This document shows, piece after piece, positions 37,532 to 46,448 of a DNA stretch of 64,000 nt (its first letter is position 1; each line of letters starts with the position of its first letter). The stretch is from Clostridium ganghwense (GTDB lineage Bacteria; Bacillota; Clostridia; Clostridiales; Clostridiaceae): contig NZ_JAPQES010000001.1 in NCBI RefSeq assembly GCF_026735165.1, positions 1,364,001-1,428,000 of the forward strand, read 5' to 3'. The notes under the pieces are model-generated. The model saw nothing but the letters and a program-made list of their open reading frames with translations, ran no database searches and was not told where the DNA came from. The translations under genes were made by a program, and so were the position numbers.

Positions 37532-38305
37532 TTATTCAATATAATTTAAAAGTTTTTCTCCAAAGATACTAATATGTATCCTATCTATATTCCCTGATGA
37601 TATAGTACCAAGGGTTGATATAAAATCCAAAGAAACCACTCCTAAATTTTGAAGTTTAATCAAAGATCTTGATTCATATGCAAAATAGTAATATGGATTA
37701 TTTTTAGAATCTTTAAACCCTATGTTCATTAGTAGATCTACTGAAGGAAAATCATCAGAATTTTCTAGATAATATGCTCTATAATCTTTCAAGAATATCG
37801 TATTGTTACCCCAAATAATATTTCTGCTAACAAACTTGTCTTCACTAGTTTTTTCGTGCTTTTCATAACATTTTTCTTTTTCAATTTGCTTAAAATCTGA
37901 GTTTATAAATTTTTTTAATCTTTTTAGTAGTTCTATATCATTTTTGTTTAGCTGCGAAATAATCTCACTTACTTCCTCATTCATGCTACGATTAGATTCA
38001 TCCATAATATATTCTATTAGGGCATTGTTATATGTTTCTACTGTTTCTGGTAATGACGTAGTAATAACGTTTCTCAGATTATTCCTCAGTACATAGTATT
38101 CATGATCTTTAAATTTTTCTATAATCTTAGAAATATCTTCTATACTTAATTCATATTTATTTAATTTATCTTCAATTCGTTGGAATCTACCATTTATCCT
38201 TTTTTCATCAAAATATAATATCAACTCATTATATAATGAACCCACAAGAGGTATAAGTGATAAACCAACTTTTGATGCAGATACCGCTAAATTTCTTTTA
38301 TTCAT
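37532..38305 (-). CDS. Unknown protein with N-terminal hydrophobic segment, possible defence partner
   Basis: 257 residues, ATG after AAAGGGGATAAAA. Residues ~8-30 (SASKVGLSLIPLVGSLYNELIL) are a Gly/Pro-bearing hydrophobic stretch like those heading many short Firmicute proteins of unknown role; residues 30-160 are charged and helical; the rest is mixed. No catalytic motif seen. It lies upstream of the SIR2 gene in the same direction but is separated by 279 bases with its own terminator-like repeat, so it is probably transcribed alone. Function unknown; a membrane-acting effector is conceivable. Confidence 0.6.
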   Translation of the reverse strand: MNKRNLAVSASKVGLSLIPLVGSLYNELILYFDEKRINGRFQRIEDKLNKYELSIEDISKIIEKFKDHEYYVLRNNLRNVITTSLPETVETYNNALIEYIMDESNRSMNEEVSEIISQLNKNDIELLKRLKKFINSDFKQIEKEKCYEKHEKTSEDKFVSRNIIWGNNTIFLKDYRAYYLENSDDFPSVDLLMNIGFKDSKNNPYYYFAYESRSLIKLQNLGVVSLDFISTLGTISSGNIDRIHISIFGEKLLNYIE

Positions 38306-38513
38306 TTTTTATCCCCTTTTATAAACTATCTTTTTATGTCATATTTCCATTTGCAACAAATATCTCAAGTATATCTGTATTGGTATGTTTTCTGACTCAT
38401 ATCATTTACACTTTCCATAAATATGTCATAACAACACATGTCCAATTATACCATATTAATCCTTAACTGAATAAAAGTAGTATCCTATGTACGCTAAACA
38501 TATGTTTAGTAAA

Positions 38514-38669
38514 TTAAAAGAGTAACTGATCTTGAGCTACTCTTTTAATACTACAATAACTAATTCCAATGCCTAATAAAGCTACAGCTGCTAATAAAAT
38601 TAATAATCCTATTCTTACTTCATTTTTACTTTTCCATAGCAATACCTCACGTTTAAGAAGTATTGCCAC
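38514..38669 (-). CDS. Possible 51-aa single-span membrane peptide
   Basis: GTG start at 38669; the frame gives a basic N-terminus (MAILLKREVLLWKSKNEVR), one membrane helix (IGLLILLAAVALLGIGISY) and a short tail. The last codons form one arm of a perfect 11-bp hairpin (38514-38524 with 38538-38548). Ribosome site is weak (AGG well upstream); a TTG at residue 9 is an alternative start. Size and shape recall small membrane toxins, but nothing proves it is expressed. Confidence 0.35.
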   Translation of the reverse strand: MAILLKREVLLWKSKNEVRIGLLILLAAVALLGIGISYCSIKRVAQDQLLF

Positions 38670-38700
38670 CTAAACATTTACCTATTCCTATTGGAAAGAC

Positions 38701-38752
38701 TGCACTAAAGCCAATTTTAGCATAATAAAAACTCCCACAGCTGCGGGAGCTA
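38701..38752 (-). repeat. Dispersed palindromic repeat, copy B
   Basis: TGCACTAAAG...ATTTTAG...ATAATAAAAACTCC then CTCCCACAG/CTGCGGGAG (38732-38749). On the minus strand it forms a stem with one wobble followed by TTTTTATTATG. Downstream of the 40-residue gene at 38862. Confidence 0.7.
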
Positions 38753-38861
38753 GTATCCTCACAATTTTTTTGCTATTATGTCTTAATAACTTCCTTGATT
38801 ATTAACCTTTTGTATCATAATTTCAGAATATTATGTATCAAATTAATTTAACCTTACTTTA

Positions 38862-38984
38862 TTACTGATATTTAAAGGGGAACTTGTCTTCATCAATCAT
38901 ATATACCCTTTCAAACTCTACTATGTCGTCAACAACAATATATTTATTATCATAATAATGTTCATCTTCAATAATTTTACCCAT
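38862..38984 (-). CDS. Small acidic hypothetical protein, 40 aa
   Basis: ATG 8 bases after AAAGGGG. The product is acidic and aromatic (MGKIIEDEHYYDNKYIVVDD..., ending DKFPFKYQ) with no membrane segment. A good ribosome site and a downstream terminator-like repeat support it. Family unknown. Confidence 0.5.
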   Translation of the reverse strand: MGKIIEDEHYYDNKYIVVDDIVEFERVYMIDEDKFPFKYQ

Positions 38985-39112
38985 AATATATAGCCCCTTT
39001 ATTAATTTATTTGTTTCAGTTTATCATATCCCCCTTAAAATTACCCCTAACAATATAAAAACATATAAAAGTCTGTAATTCTAAAAATTAAAATTACAGA
39101 CTTTTAATAATA

Positions 39113-40162
39113 CTAATATTTATCTACTACAATTCCAAGTGAAGATGCCTTTATAAAAGGAAGCTCCTTTAACTTTTTCATCTCTTCAACATTTCCAGTA
39201 ACCACTACTCCTTGAATTTTCAAATCATCTTTTGTTACTTTGTTATCTTTTCCTTTTAAATTATCATATATTCTCTTATATTCAGATTGAAATCTGCTCT
39301 TTTTATCCTTTTGACTTTCAATAACATCTATAAATGTATTTTCAGGACTTTCCTTTATTACACCATGCCTATCTAATACTTTTATACCATATACTTTATC
39401 TTCTAAAGCAATTTCATTTGGAGAAATATATTTTTTAGTATTATCATTAGCATAATCCATTTCACTAGATTTATGTTCTTCTTTTTCTTTATCATTTGAA
39501 GTATCTACCCAATACCAAGTTAATGTAATATCTTTAGGTATCAATTTGTTAACCTCATCAATAGAATATAATTTATCAAAAGACAAAACCATTTCCATGG
39601 ATTTATTATCACCAATTTTATCTACTAGCTGCAAATCATTTTGATATTTATCATATTTTACATATGGATAATAGAATTTCATAAGTTCTCTTCCGTATTT
39701 ATTGTATTTAGGGTTATCATAAAGTTGCTGCTCAGTTTCAGCTTTTCCAATACTAATATTAGTGACATCAGCTATCATCTCAGAAAACAGTGGTATGATA
39801 CTGTACTTCCACCTTTTTTGATCAAAATACATTGGCTTATCTTCAACTATTTTATAAGTATAGTATTGTATATCGCCATTTAGTCCTCCAACATGTACCA
39901 TGTATTGTGATATAAATGTATTTGGAGCAGAAATATAGTTGAATTCTTTAATATCATCTAATAGTTTTTGACCTTTACTGCCAAGTGCTTGTAAATTAGC
40001 TATTGAAATAGCTATTATTACAAATATACAAATAATTATATTTCTTATAATAGAAAACCACTTTGCCTTTCTAACTACTTTGCTCAACTTATTCTTTTTA
40101 CAGTTTTCAAATAATTCATCTATGTTTTTTTCATCCACATTTAAATCATTTTTATTTGACAT
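39113..40162 (-). CDS. Anti-sigma factor of the Sigma-regulator (YhdL-like) type
   Basis: 349 residues; ATG at 40162 sits 9 bases after GGGAGG. An N-terminal ~40 residue acidic/helical cytoplasmic part (VDEKNIDELFENCKKNKLSKVVRKAKWF), one membrane helix at about 46-66 (IIRNIIICIFVIIAISIA), then an extracytoplasmic region of ~280 residues resembling the Sigma_reg N and C domains found in regulators of SigM-like factors. Overlaps the ECF sigma gene by 11 bases, so it is the cognate anti-sigma. It should hold the sigma factor at the membrane until an envelope signal arrives. Confidence 0.75.
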   Translation of the reverse strand: MSNKNDLNVDEKNIDELFENCKKNKLSKVVRKAKWFSIIRNIIICIFVIIAISIANLQALGSKGQKLLDDIKEFNYISAPNTFISQYMVHVGGLNGDIQYYTYKIVEDKPMYFDQKRWKYSIIPLFSEMIADVTNISIGKAETEQQLYDNPKYNKYGRELMKFYYPYVKYDKYQNDLQLVDKIGDNKSMEMVLSFDKLYSIDEVNKLIPKDITLTWYWVDTSNDKEKEEHKSSEMDYANDNTKKYISPNEIALEDKVYGIKVLDRHGVIKESPENTFIDVIESQKDKKSRFQSEYKRIYDNLKGKDNKVTKDDLKIQGVVVTGNVEEMKKLKELPFIKASSLGIVVDKY

Positions 40163-40661
40163 ATCCACAATCCTCCCACAATTGTTTGAATTTATTCCTA
40201 GCTCTATAAAGATATACCTTAACTTTTTCCTCTTTCATATCTAAAATATTGCCGATTTCCTTATAGGATAAGTTCATTACATATTTGAATATAAGTAGAT
40301 TCTTATAACTCTCTTTTAAAGAATTTAAAACCTTGTGCACATCATCCTTTAATTCAGAGTATACAATATAATTTTCAGCTGAGTTATCCACAACTAAGTT
40401 AGCTATCACATCATCATCCAGATAAATTTCTATTTTTCTCTTTTTTTTCTTATAAAGATTATAGTATTTATTAAGAGATACCTTAAAAAGCCATGATGAC
40501 ACTTTATCCTCTTCTATAGAATCAATATAACTAATAGCTTTAAAAAGAGTATCTTGTATAACATCTTCCGCATCTTCTACTGTCACACCAATTTTAATTA
40601 GATATCTATAAACTATCTTTATTTCGCTCATAAGAATTTCTTCTAGTCTTTCATTTTCCAT
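40152..40661 (-). CDS. ECF-type RNA polymerase sigma factor
   Basis: 169 residues. Region 2 is visible at about 15-75 (VEDAEDVIQDTLFKAISYIDSI ... SSWLFKVSLNKYYNLYKKKKRK) and region 4 at about 110-160 (LKESYKNLLIFKYVMNLSYKEIGNILDMKEEKVKVYLYRARNKFKQLW). The short acidic linker is typical. ATG after AAGGGAGTAAAAC. Paired with the overlapping anti-sigma gene. No canonical ECF autoregulatory promoter was recognised upstream, so regulation is unclear. Confidence 0.88.
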   Translation of the reverse strand: MENERLEEILMSEIKIVYRYLIKIGVTVEDAEDVIQDTLFKAISYIDSIEEDKVSSWLFKVSLNKYYNLYKKKKRKIEIYLDDDVIANLVVDNSAENYIVYSELKDDVHKVLNSLKESYKNLLIFKYVMNLSYKEIGNILDMKEEKVKVYLYRARNKFKQLWEDCGYVK

Positions 40662-40858
40662 GTTTTACTCCCTTAACTTTTCTAGAACGTACATTCCAGT
40701 TTTACACTGTACCTCAGGCCTTTCACTTATATAACAACAATTATAAAGAAATGTATACACTTTTTTCATAAAAAACTAAATATTTATATTGAAGATTTTC
40801 TATTAATATAAAAAAGACCGCAAATGAACACACGTCCACTTACAACCTTAACCAATAC

Positions 40859-40905
40859 AAAAACAAGCTTAAAGATAAATTTTATATACCTCTAAGCTTG
40901 TTTTG
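40859..40905 (-). terminator. Terminator of the P-type ATPase gene
   Basis: AAAAACAAGCTTA (40859-40871) pairs with TAAGCTTGTTTT (40893-40904); T run on the minus strand. Confidence 0.6.
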
Positions 40906-40929
40906 GTTTAAGTTGTTTCACAATTTTAT

Positions 40930-43900
40930 TCAAATTTGACTTACTGCTGTCATACCTGAAAGCACAGCCCAATCTAAAGGATTTAAGGCTACTGTTCTAA
41001 ACACTCCACTTATTGGTGGAATATAAAGTATTCCCAATAATAAAGCAGCTGAAATTCCTACTGATATGTTCATATACCTGTTATTTGAAAGTTCTTTATT
41101 ATCTCTACATCTGTATACATTAGCCAATTGAGTTAAAATCAAATTACTAAACGCCATAGTTCTTGCTTTAGCAAGACCAACTCCTAGATAATTATATGCC
41201 CCAAAAACAGCAAAAGAAGTCGCTCCTATTAAGCCGCCTCTTCTTAAAATTTGTATTCCTAGTTTATTATCTATGAGCTTTGTATCATTTCTAATTGGTC
41301 TCTTTTCCATTATCTTTTCATGTACAGGTTCTACTGCAAGTGCCGCTCCAAGTATAGTTTCACAAATTACATTAGTCCATAGAATTTGTATGGATAGCAA
41401 TGGTAAAGTACCCGTTACTGCAGCTGCAGCACCTATTGCTAATATTTCTCCAAGACTTCCTGCCAACAGATATTTCATTGTATTTCTTATGTTATTAGTT
41501 ACAGTTCTACCCTCTTCTACAGCATTTACTATAGTTAAAAAATTATCGTCTACAAGGGTAATATCAGCTGCATCCTTTGCAACATCGCTTCCGTTCCCGC
41601 CCATAGCTATTCCTATATTTGCTTCCTTTATAGCTGGAGCATCATTTACTCCATCTCCAGTCATTGCAACTACATAACCAAATCGCTTAAAAGCTTTAAC
41701 AATTCTCAATTTTTGCTCTGGTGATGTTCTTGCAAAGACCTGTATATTTACTATTTTTTCATCAAGTTCTTCATCACTCATTTGTGACAGTTCTGGACCT
41801 GAAACTACAAGTCCACCGTCTAAAAGTCCTAATTGCTTCCCTATAGCAGCCGCTGTATTTTTGTGATCTCCTGTAATCATAACAACCTTTATTCCCGCTC
41901 TATGACATTTTTTTATGGCTTTGTTTACACCTTTTCTTGGTGGGTCCTCCATACCTGCAAGCCCCAAAAATACATAATTATTATATATAGCATCCTTTTC
42001 ACTACTAACTTTCTTATATGCAAAAGCCAAAACTCTGAGAGCATCATCTGACATTTCATCACAAACTTTCATTATCCGTTCTTTATCTACTATAGTAAAT
42101 AATCTTTCATGACCATTCTCATATATACTTGTGCACTTATTTATAATTTTATCTAGAGCACCTTTTATATAAACTGTTTTGTTTTCATCATTCTCTACAA
42201 GAACTATCATATTCTTTTTTGTGCTATCAAAAGGGATTTCTTTCAATCTTTTATGTCTATTTATAATTCCTTCAACATCTAATTTAGCTTTATGTGCTGC
42301 AGTAATTAGCGCTCCTTCTGTTGGATCTCCTTCCATATTCCACTTTCCACTATCATCCTGAACCAGCGAAGCATTATTACATAAAACTCCATCTGTTAAA
42401 AGCATCTTTAAAGCATCATTTTCTTCTTCATAACCATCTAATAGTTTTATGTTTCCTGAAGGTTCATACCCTGAACCTGAAACTGAATATAAGCATTTAT
42501 CTGCATATATTTTTTTAACAGTCATCTCATTCATTGTAAGAGTACCCGTTTTATCACAGCAAATAACATTTGCACTCCCTAAAGTTTCAACTGCATTAAG
42601 CTTTCTAATAATAGCATTTTTCTTTGCCAATCTTTGAACACTTAATCCCATTGCAATTGTAACTATGGCTGGTAAGCTTTCAGGTAATGCTCCTACTGCA
42701 AAACTTGTTCCAACAGTTAATACCTGAGCTAAGGGCATACCCATCAAAAGTCCTACTCCACCTAAGCCTAAGCAAACTCCTAAGCATACCTTTGTAAGCT
42801 TAGAACTAAACTTAAATAATCTTCTTTGAAGAGGAGTTAACTCATTTTTTATATTCTGAAGCATAGCTGCTATTTTACCTATTTCTGTTTTCATTCCTGT
42901 TTCTACAACAACAGCTTTTCCTCTTCCACAAAGTACATTGGTACCCATAAATAACATATTCTTTCTGTTTGCAAGTTCTGTATCTTTACTACATTCCTTA
43001 ATAGACTTTGATATTGCCTTTGACTCTCCCGTAAGTTCTGCTTCAGAAACTCTCAAATCATTGCATTGTATCAGTCTACAATCTGACGGAATTTTATCTC
43101 CAGCTTCTAGTAAAATAACATCTCCAGGCACTAACTTTCCAGCATCTATTTCTTTCTCTACTCCACTCCTTATTACCCTTGCCTTTTGAACCATCATGCT
43201 CTTAAGAGAATAAATAGATTTTTCTGCTTTATGTTCCTGAATTATGCTTAAAGTTGTTTCTACTAGTACTATTCCCATTATAGCTACAGCATCTGCTACG
43301 TGCCCTAAAAATAAAGAAGCGGCACTGACTCCAATAAGTAATCTATTAGAAATTTCATTTAAACCATCAAAAAATTTTTTAAGCAAAGACTTTTTTTTCT
43401 TCTCGGTAAGTACATTTAACCCTACCTCGTGTATTCTTTGTTTGTATACTTTCTCACTTAATCCTTTTTGGTAATCGGTGTTAAGAACTTTTCTAATATG
43501 CTCCCTATCCATACAGTGCCAATAAGAACACTGATTATTGGTATTAAATAAGTCTGTAATTACATTACCTTCTACGTTATATTCAATTGTCTTCTGTTTA
43601 ATTGTATTATTTTCAACTTTATTTTCTTCCAATAATTCTTTTTCTACAGCAATAGGTAAAGCTGTTTCTTCTAAAAAATTTGTTCTATTAAGCTTTACTA
43701 CATTAGCATTCTCTACAGGTTTAGACGTTGCTGAATATTTATATATTTGTTCTTTAATTATCTCTTTGTGTACCAATTCTTCATCATATATAACCAGTAT
43801 TCTTCCTGTTATTGGATTAGCTCTAACTGATACTACACCTTTTATAGTGAAAATAAACTTTGAAAGCTTTTCACATTCTTCTTCATTTCTATAAATATTT

Positions 43901-43980
43901 TTTACTGGTAGTCGTATTCTTTTACACAACACTTCTTTATCCATACAATTATTTTTTGCCTTTTTTAAGGCATTAAACAT
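40930..43980 (-). CDS. Cation-transporting P-type ATPase (P2A-like) with N-terminal HMA-like domain
   Basis: 1016 residues. Residues ~20-80 form an HMA-like fold (FTIKGVVSVRANPITGRILVIYDEE) with no CxxC metal site. A linker of ~90 residues precedes an SERCA-like body: cation-ATPase N region (GLSEKVYKQRIHEVGLNVLTEKK), actuator loop EAELTGES, phosphorylation site Asp476 in CCDKTGTLT, and the hinge TGDGVNDAPAIKEANIGIAMG. About 8-10 membrane helices. Transports probably Ca2+ or a similar cation; the metal cannot be read. Divergent from a second cluster with another P-type ATPase. ATG after GGGAGGAACAGTCTA. Confidence 0.88.
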   Translation of the reverse strand: MFNALKKAKNNCMDKEVLCKRIRLPVKNIYRNEEECEKLSKFIFTIKGVVSVRANPITGRILVIYDEELVHKEIIKEQIYKYSATSKPVENANVVKLNRTNFLEETALPIAVEKELLEENKVENNTIKQKTIEYNVEGNVITDLFNTNNQCSYWHCMDREHIRKVLNTDYQKGLSEKVYKQRIHEVGLNVLTEKKKKSLLKKFFDGLNEISNRLLIGVSAASLFLGHVADAVAIMGIVLVETTLSIIQEHKAEKSIYSLKSMMVQKARVIRSGVEKEIDAGKLVPGDVILLEAGDKIPSDCRLIQCNDLRVSEAELTGESKAISKSIKECSKDTELANRKNMLFMGTNVLCGRGKAVVVETGMKTEIGKIAAMLQNIKNELTPLQRRLFKFSSKLTKVCLGVCLGLGGVGLLMGMPLAQVLTVGTSFAVGALPESLPAIVTIAMGLSVQRLAKKNAIIRKLNAVETLGSANVICCDKTGTLTMNEMTVKKIYADKCLYSVSGSGYEPSGNIKLLDGYEEENDALKMLLTDGVLCNNASLVQDDSGKWNMEGDPTEGALITAAHKAKLDVEGIINRHKRLKEIPFDSTKKNMIVLVENDENKTVYIKGALDKIINKCTSIYENGHERLFTIVDKERIMKVCDEMSDDALRVLAFAYKKVSSEKDAIYNNYVFLGLAGMEDPPRKGVNKAIKKCHRAGIKVVMITGDHKNTAAAIGKQLGLLDGGLVVSGPELSQMSDEELDEKIVNIQVFARTSPEQKLRIVKAFKRFGYVVAMTGDGVNDAPAIKEANIGIAMGGNGSDVAKDAADITLVDDNFLTIVNAVEEGRTVTNNIRNTMKYLLAGSLGEILAIGAAAAVTGTLPLLSIQILWTNVICETILGAALAVEPVHEKIMEKRPIRNDTKLIDNKLGIQILRRGGLIGATSFAVFGAYNYLGVGLAKARTMAFSNLILTQLANVYRCRDNKELSNNRYMNISVGISAALLLGILYIPPISGVFRTVALNPLDWAVLSGMTAVSQI

Positions 43981-44220
43981 TAGACTGTTCCTCCCTCAAA
44001 TCTCTATTATATATAATTTTTCTTATTTTATAATAATATATAGTAATTCCCACCAGATTTATAATTATTCTAAAAATTTTCTTTTTAGTTTTAATACATT
44101 TTCCTTTTTTTAAATGTATTAAAATTATCTTTTTAGCCAAAACTATACTGTAATATTTTATACTTTTTTGTTAATAGTATTTTGTTTTTTATAATCGTCA
44201 TATAATAAGGAGGGTTGTTT

Positions 44221-44676
44221 ATGGAAAACAATACTAATAATCAAAATAATACTACCCCAAATAACAATGACATAATAAAAAGAATAGAAGCACTTGAAAA
44301 TAACTACAACAATTTAAATAATGAGATATCAATGCTTGAAAAAAATAGATTAGAGGTAAATGAAAGCCTTAAATCCTTTGATAAAAATCTTGAAAAAATC
44401 AATAGTAATATGGAAAGTATAATGTCTAAACTAGAAAATCCTCCATTGCAAACCACCAATGCCTCTGCTAATTTTTCAAAAGGAAAAACTAGTATTTCAA
44501 TAGAAATGCATAATCCTTTCAGGAAATTAGCTGTAGGAATACTAAGTGGTATCTACACAGTTGTTGATAAAACTATAGAAACCACATCAACCATGAGAGA
44601 AAATCTAGAAGATATAGCAGCTGAGGCTCAATATAATAATAAAAAAAGACGAATGAACTCAGCTGAACAAAGTTAG
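44221..44676 (+). CDS. Coiled-coil protein in P-type ATPase cluster
   Basis: 151 residues; ATG at 44221 follows AAGGAGGG. An Asn-rich N-terminus, a coiled coil at about 15-75 (IIKRIEALENNYNNLNNEISMLEKNRLEVNES...), and a moderately hydrophobic stretch near 100-122 (FRKLAVGILSGIYTVVDKTIETT). Not a recognised family. First gene of the rightward cluster that ends in the P1B-like ATPase; a TnpB element now lies immediately after its stop codon. Possibly a scaffold or regulator of the ATPases (inference). Confidence 0.65.
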   Translation: MENNTNNQNNTTPNNNDIIKRIEALENNYNNLNNEISMLEKNRLEVNESLKSFDKNLEKINSNMESIMSKLENPPLQTTNASANFSKGKTSISIEMHNPFRKLAVGILSGIYTVVDKTIETTSTMRENLEDIAAEAQYNNKKRRMNSAEQS

Positions 44677-44737
44677 TATATCGTAACCATGTTGATATAT
44701 AGTTTAATAATTTTAAGTAAAAGGAGATAACAAATAA

Positions 44738-45883
44738 TTGCTAAGAGCATACAAGACAGAAATATATCCAACAGAGGAACAGAGAAAGAAGATTAATCAA
44801 AGTATTGGTATTTGTAGATGGCTATATAATCAATATTTAGGTAAAAACCAAGAATTGTATAAACAGTTTCAAGAAGGATTGATTTCTAAAAAAGAAGCTA
44901 AGTTAAATGCAAATAATTTTGATAAATATATAAACAATGAAATTAAGTTTTTAGAAGAATATAAATGGATAAACTTATGTGGTTCAAAAGCAAGGAAGAA
45001 AACTATCTGTAATGCAGAAACTGCATATAATAGATTTTTCAAAGGTCAATCTAAATTTCCAAGATTTAAGAAAAAAAATAAATCAAATGTTAAGTTATAT
45101 TTTCCTAAAAATAATAAAACAGATTGGAAAATAGAAAGGCATAGACTTAATATACCTACTTTGAAGTGGGTTAGATTAAAAGAATTTGGATATATACCAA
45201 CTAATTCAAAAGTTGTTAATGGTACAGTATCCAAGAAAGTTGATAGATATTTTGTATCAGTAATAATCGAAGAAGAATATAAGGTTGAAGATAAACCTTA
45301 TACAAAAGGAATTGGAATAGATGTTGGAATTAAAGAGTTTGCAATTATCTCTAATGGTGTTCACAAGAAAAATATTAATAAAACTGCTAAGATTAAGCAA
45401 TTAGAAAAGAGACTAAAAAGAGAACAAAGAAAACTTTCAAGGAAATATGAGAGTTTGAAATTAAGAAATAAAAAAGAGAAAGGAAAAGCTACTCGGCAAA
45501 ATATTCAAAAACAACTAGTTAAGGTACAGAGAATTCATCAAAGATTGACTAACATTAGAACTGATTATATAAATAAGACAATTAATGAACTAGTTAAGCA
45601 AAAACCAAGCTATATAACTATTGAAGATTTAAATGTTAGTGGAATGATGAAAAATAAGCATTTATCTAAAGCAGTAGCACAGCAGAAATTCTATGAGTTT
45701 AGAGTTAAACTTGAATACAAATGTAAACTTAATAAAATTGAGTTAAGAATTGTAGATAGATTTTATCCATCAAGTAAGACTTGTAGTGTATGTGGATCAT
45801 ATAAGAAAGATTTAAAACTATCTGATAGAGTTTACAAATGTAATAAATGTAATTCTATTTTAGATAGGGATTATAATGCTTAA
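44738..45883 (+). CDS. tnpB: TnpB RNA-guided nuclease, truncated by a premature stop
   Basis: 381 residues, TTG start after AAAGGAGAT. N-terminal RAYKTEIYPTEEQRKKINQSIGICRWLYNQYL is the OrfB helix-turn-helix region. RuvC-like motifs are GIDVGIKEFAI (first Asp), ITIEDLNVSGMM (Glu) and LDRDYNA (last Asp); the zinc finger is CSVCGSYKKD ... YKCNKCN. All catalytic residues are retained. The frame stops at 45881 with TAA where relatives read a Ser codon; it would otherwise continue INLENAKIYEVV to a stop at 45920, so 13 residues are lost. TnpB cuts DNA guided by its omega RNA and helps keep the element. Confidence 0.88.
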   Translation: MLRAYKTEIYPTEEQRKKINQSIGICRWLYNQYLGKNQELYKQFQEGLISKKEAKLNANNFDKYINNEIKFLEEYKWINLCGSKARKKTICNAETAYNRFFKGQSKFPRFKKKNKSNVKLYFPKNNKTDWKIERHRLNIPTLKWVRLKEFGYIPTNSKVVNGTVSKKVDRYFVSVIIEEEYKVEDKPYTKGIGIDVGIKEFAIISNGVHKKNINKTAKIKQLEKRLKREQRKLSRKYESLKLRNKKEKGKATRQNIQKQLVKVQRIHQRLTNIRTDYINKTINELVKQKPSYITIEDLNVSGMMKNKHLSKAVAQQKFYEFRVKLEYKCKLNKIELRIVDRFYPSSKTCSVCGSYKKDLKLSDRVYKCNKCNSILDRDYNA

Positions 45884-46065
45884 ATTAATTTAGAAAATGC
45901 AAAAATATACGAAGTTGTATAATCAAGTAATCGTATATATGTACCCAAGGCTATTTGGGGAATTAACGACTGTGGAGTGCTATACAAACTGTAGTAGCTT
46001 AGGCAAAGCAGAGTACGGTGAAGCAGTAAAAATCTCGATATGGGTATATTTGTCCATATTTTGAG
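45884..46065 (+). ncRNA. Probable omega RNA / right-end region of the TnpB element
   Basis: This non-coding tail contains CCCAAGGCTATTTGGGG and further GC-richer segments unlike the flanking DNA, ending in the right-end hairpin. In TnpB elements the guide RNA scaffold comes from the 3' end of tnpB plus this region, and the guide lies just outside the right end. Assignment is by position. Confidence 0.45.
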
Positions 46066-46078
46066 TAGCAGCGCACAC

Positions 46079-46357
46079 ATGAGAGTTAGTACTTTAGAGA
46101 ATAATTCCGTATACAATGATTCATATAACATAAAAAAAATAAAAGAAACCTTAAATAATATTGATCCTCAGGTAAAAGCCGCTCTAATCTTAAGCTTGCA
46201 AGAAGCAAATGAAAATCCAATGTTAGAAAAAGATTTAATTAATCTCTGGGGACGCTATTTTAAAACCTTAAGTGATTTTCTCTTTACTGAAAGTGAAAAA
46301 AGTGGAAACAAAGATATCTATAAGAAAATAATGAAATATATTATATTCAACCGCTAA
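46079..46357 (+). CDS. Small helical protein after the IS element (start uncertain)
   Basis: 92 residues from ATG at 46079; the frame is open back to 46040 but that part is IS end. Helical content: YNIKKIKETLNNIDPQVKAALILSLQEANENPMLEKDLINLWGRYFKTLSDFLF. No recognised family and no good ribosome site at 46079, so the original 5' end may have been displaced by the insertion. Lies in line with the ATPase cluster. Confidence 0.5.
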   Translation: MRVSTLENNSVYNDSYNIKKIKETLNNIDPQVKAALILSLQEANENPMLEKDLINLWGRYFKTLSDFLFTESEKSGNKDIYKKIMKYIIFNR

Positions 46358-46448
46358 TAGTTAACCTAACACATACTTCTATATATATGTTTAAAAACAC
46401 CTTCTATGGATATAATTTTTTAATACAACAGTATATGGAGGTTGTGTT

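Larger units (their letters stand above)
44677..46065 (+). mobile_element. IS200/IS605-type element carrying only tnpB
   Basis: The left end is marked by TATATC/GATATA (44677-44682/44694-44699), the right end by a hairpin with ATATGG/CCATAT arms bounded by CTC and GAG (46034-46065). Inside is tnpB and a conserved 3' segment. No tnpA is present, so mobility would depend on a helper. No target duplication is expected for this family. Exact borders are estimates. Confidence 0.65.

Noticed and set aside
33328-38752. CRISPR array
   Set aside because: The repeats in the island are either contiguous 10-mers or few, kilobases apart and palindromic; no regular repeat-spacer pattern exists.
40385-40393. 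Single exact DnaA box inside the ECF sigma gene
   Set aside because: Isolated and within coding sequence; likely chance.
46040-46078. Upstream start of the gene after the IS element
   Set aside because: This part is the IS right-end hairpin and only fortuitously open.
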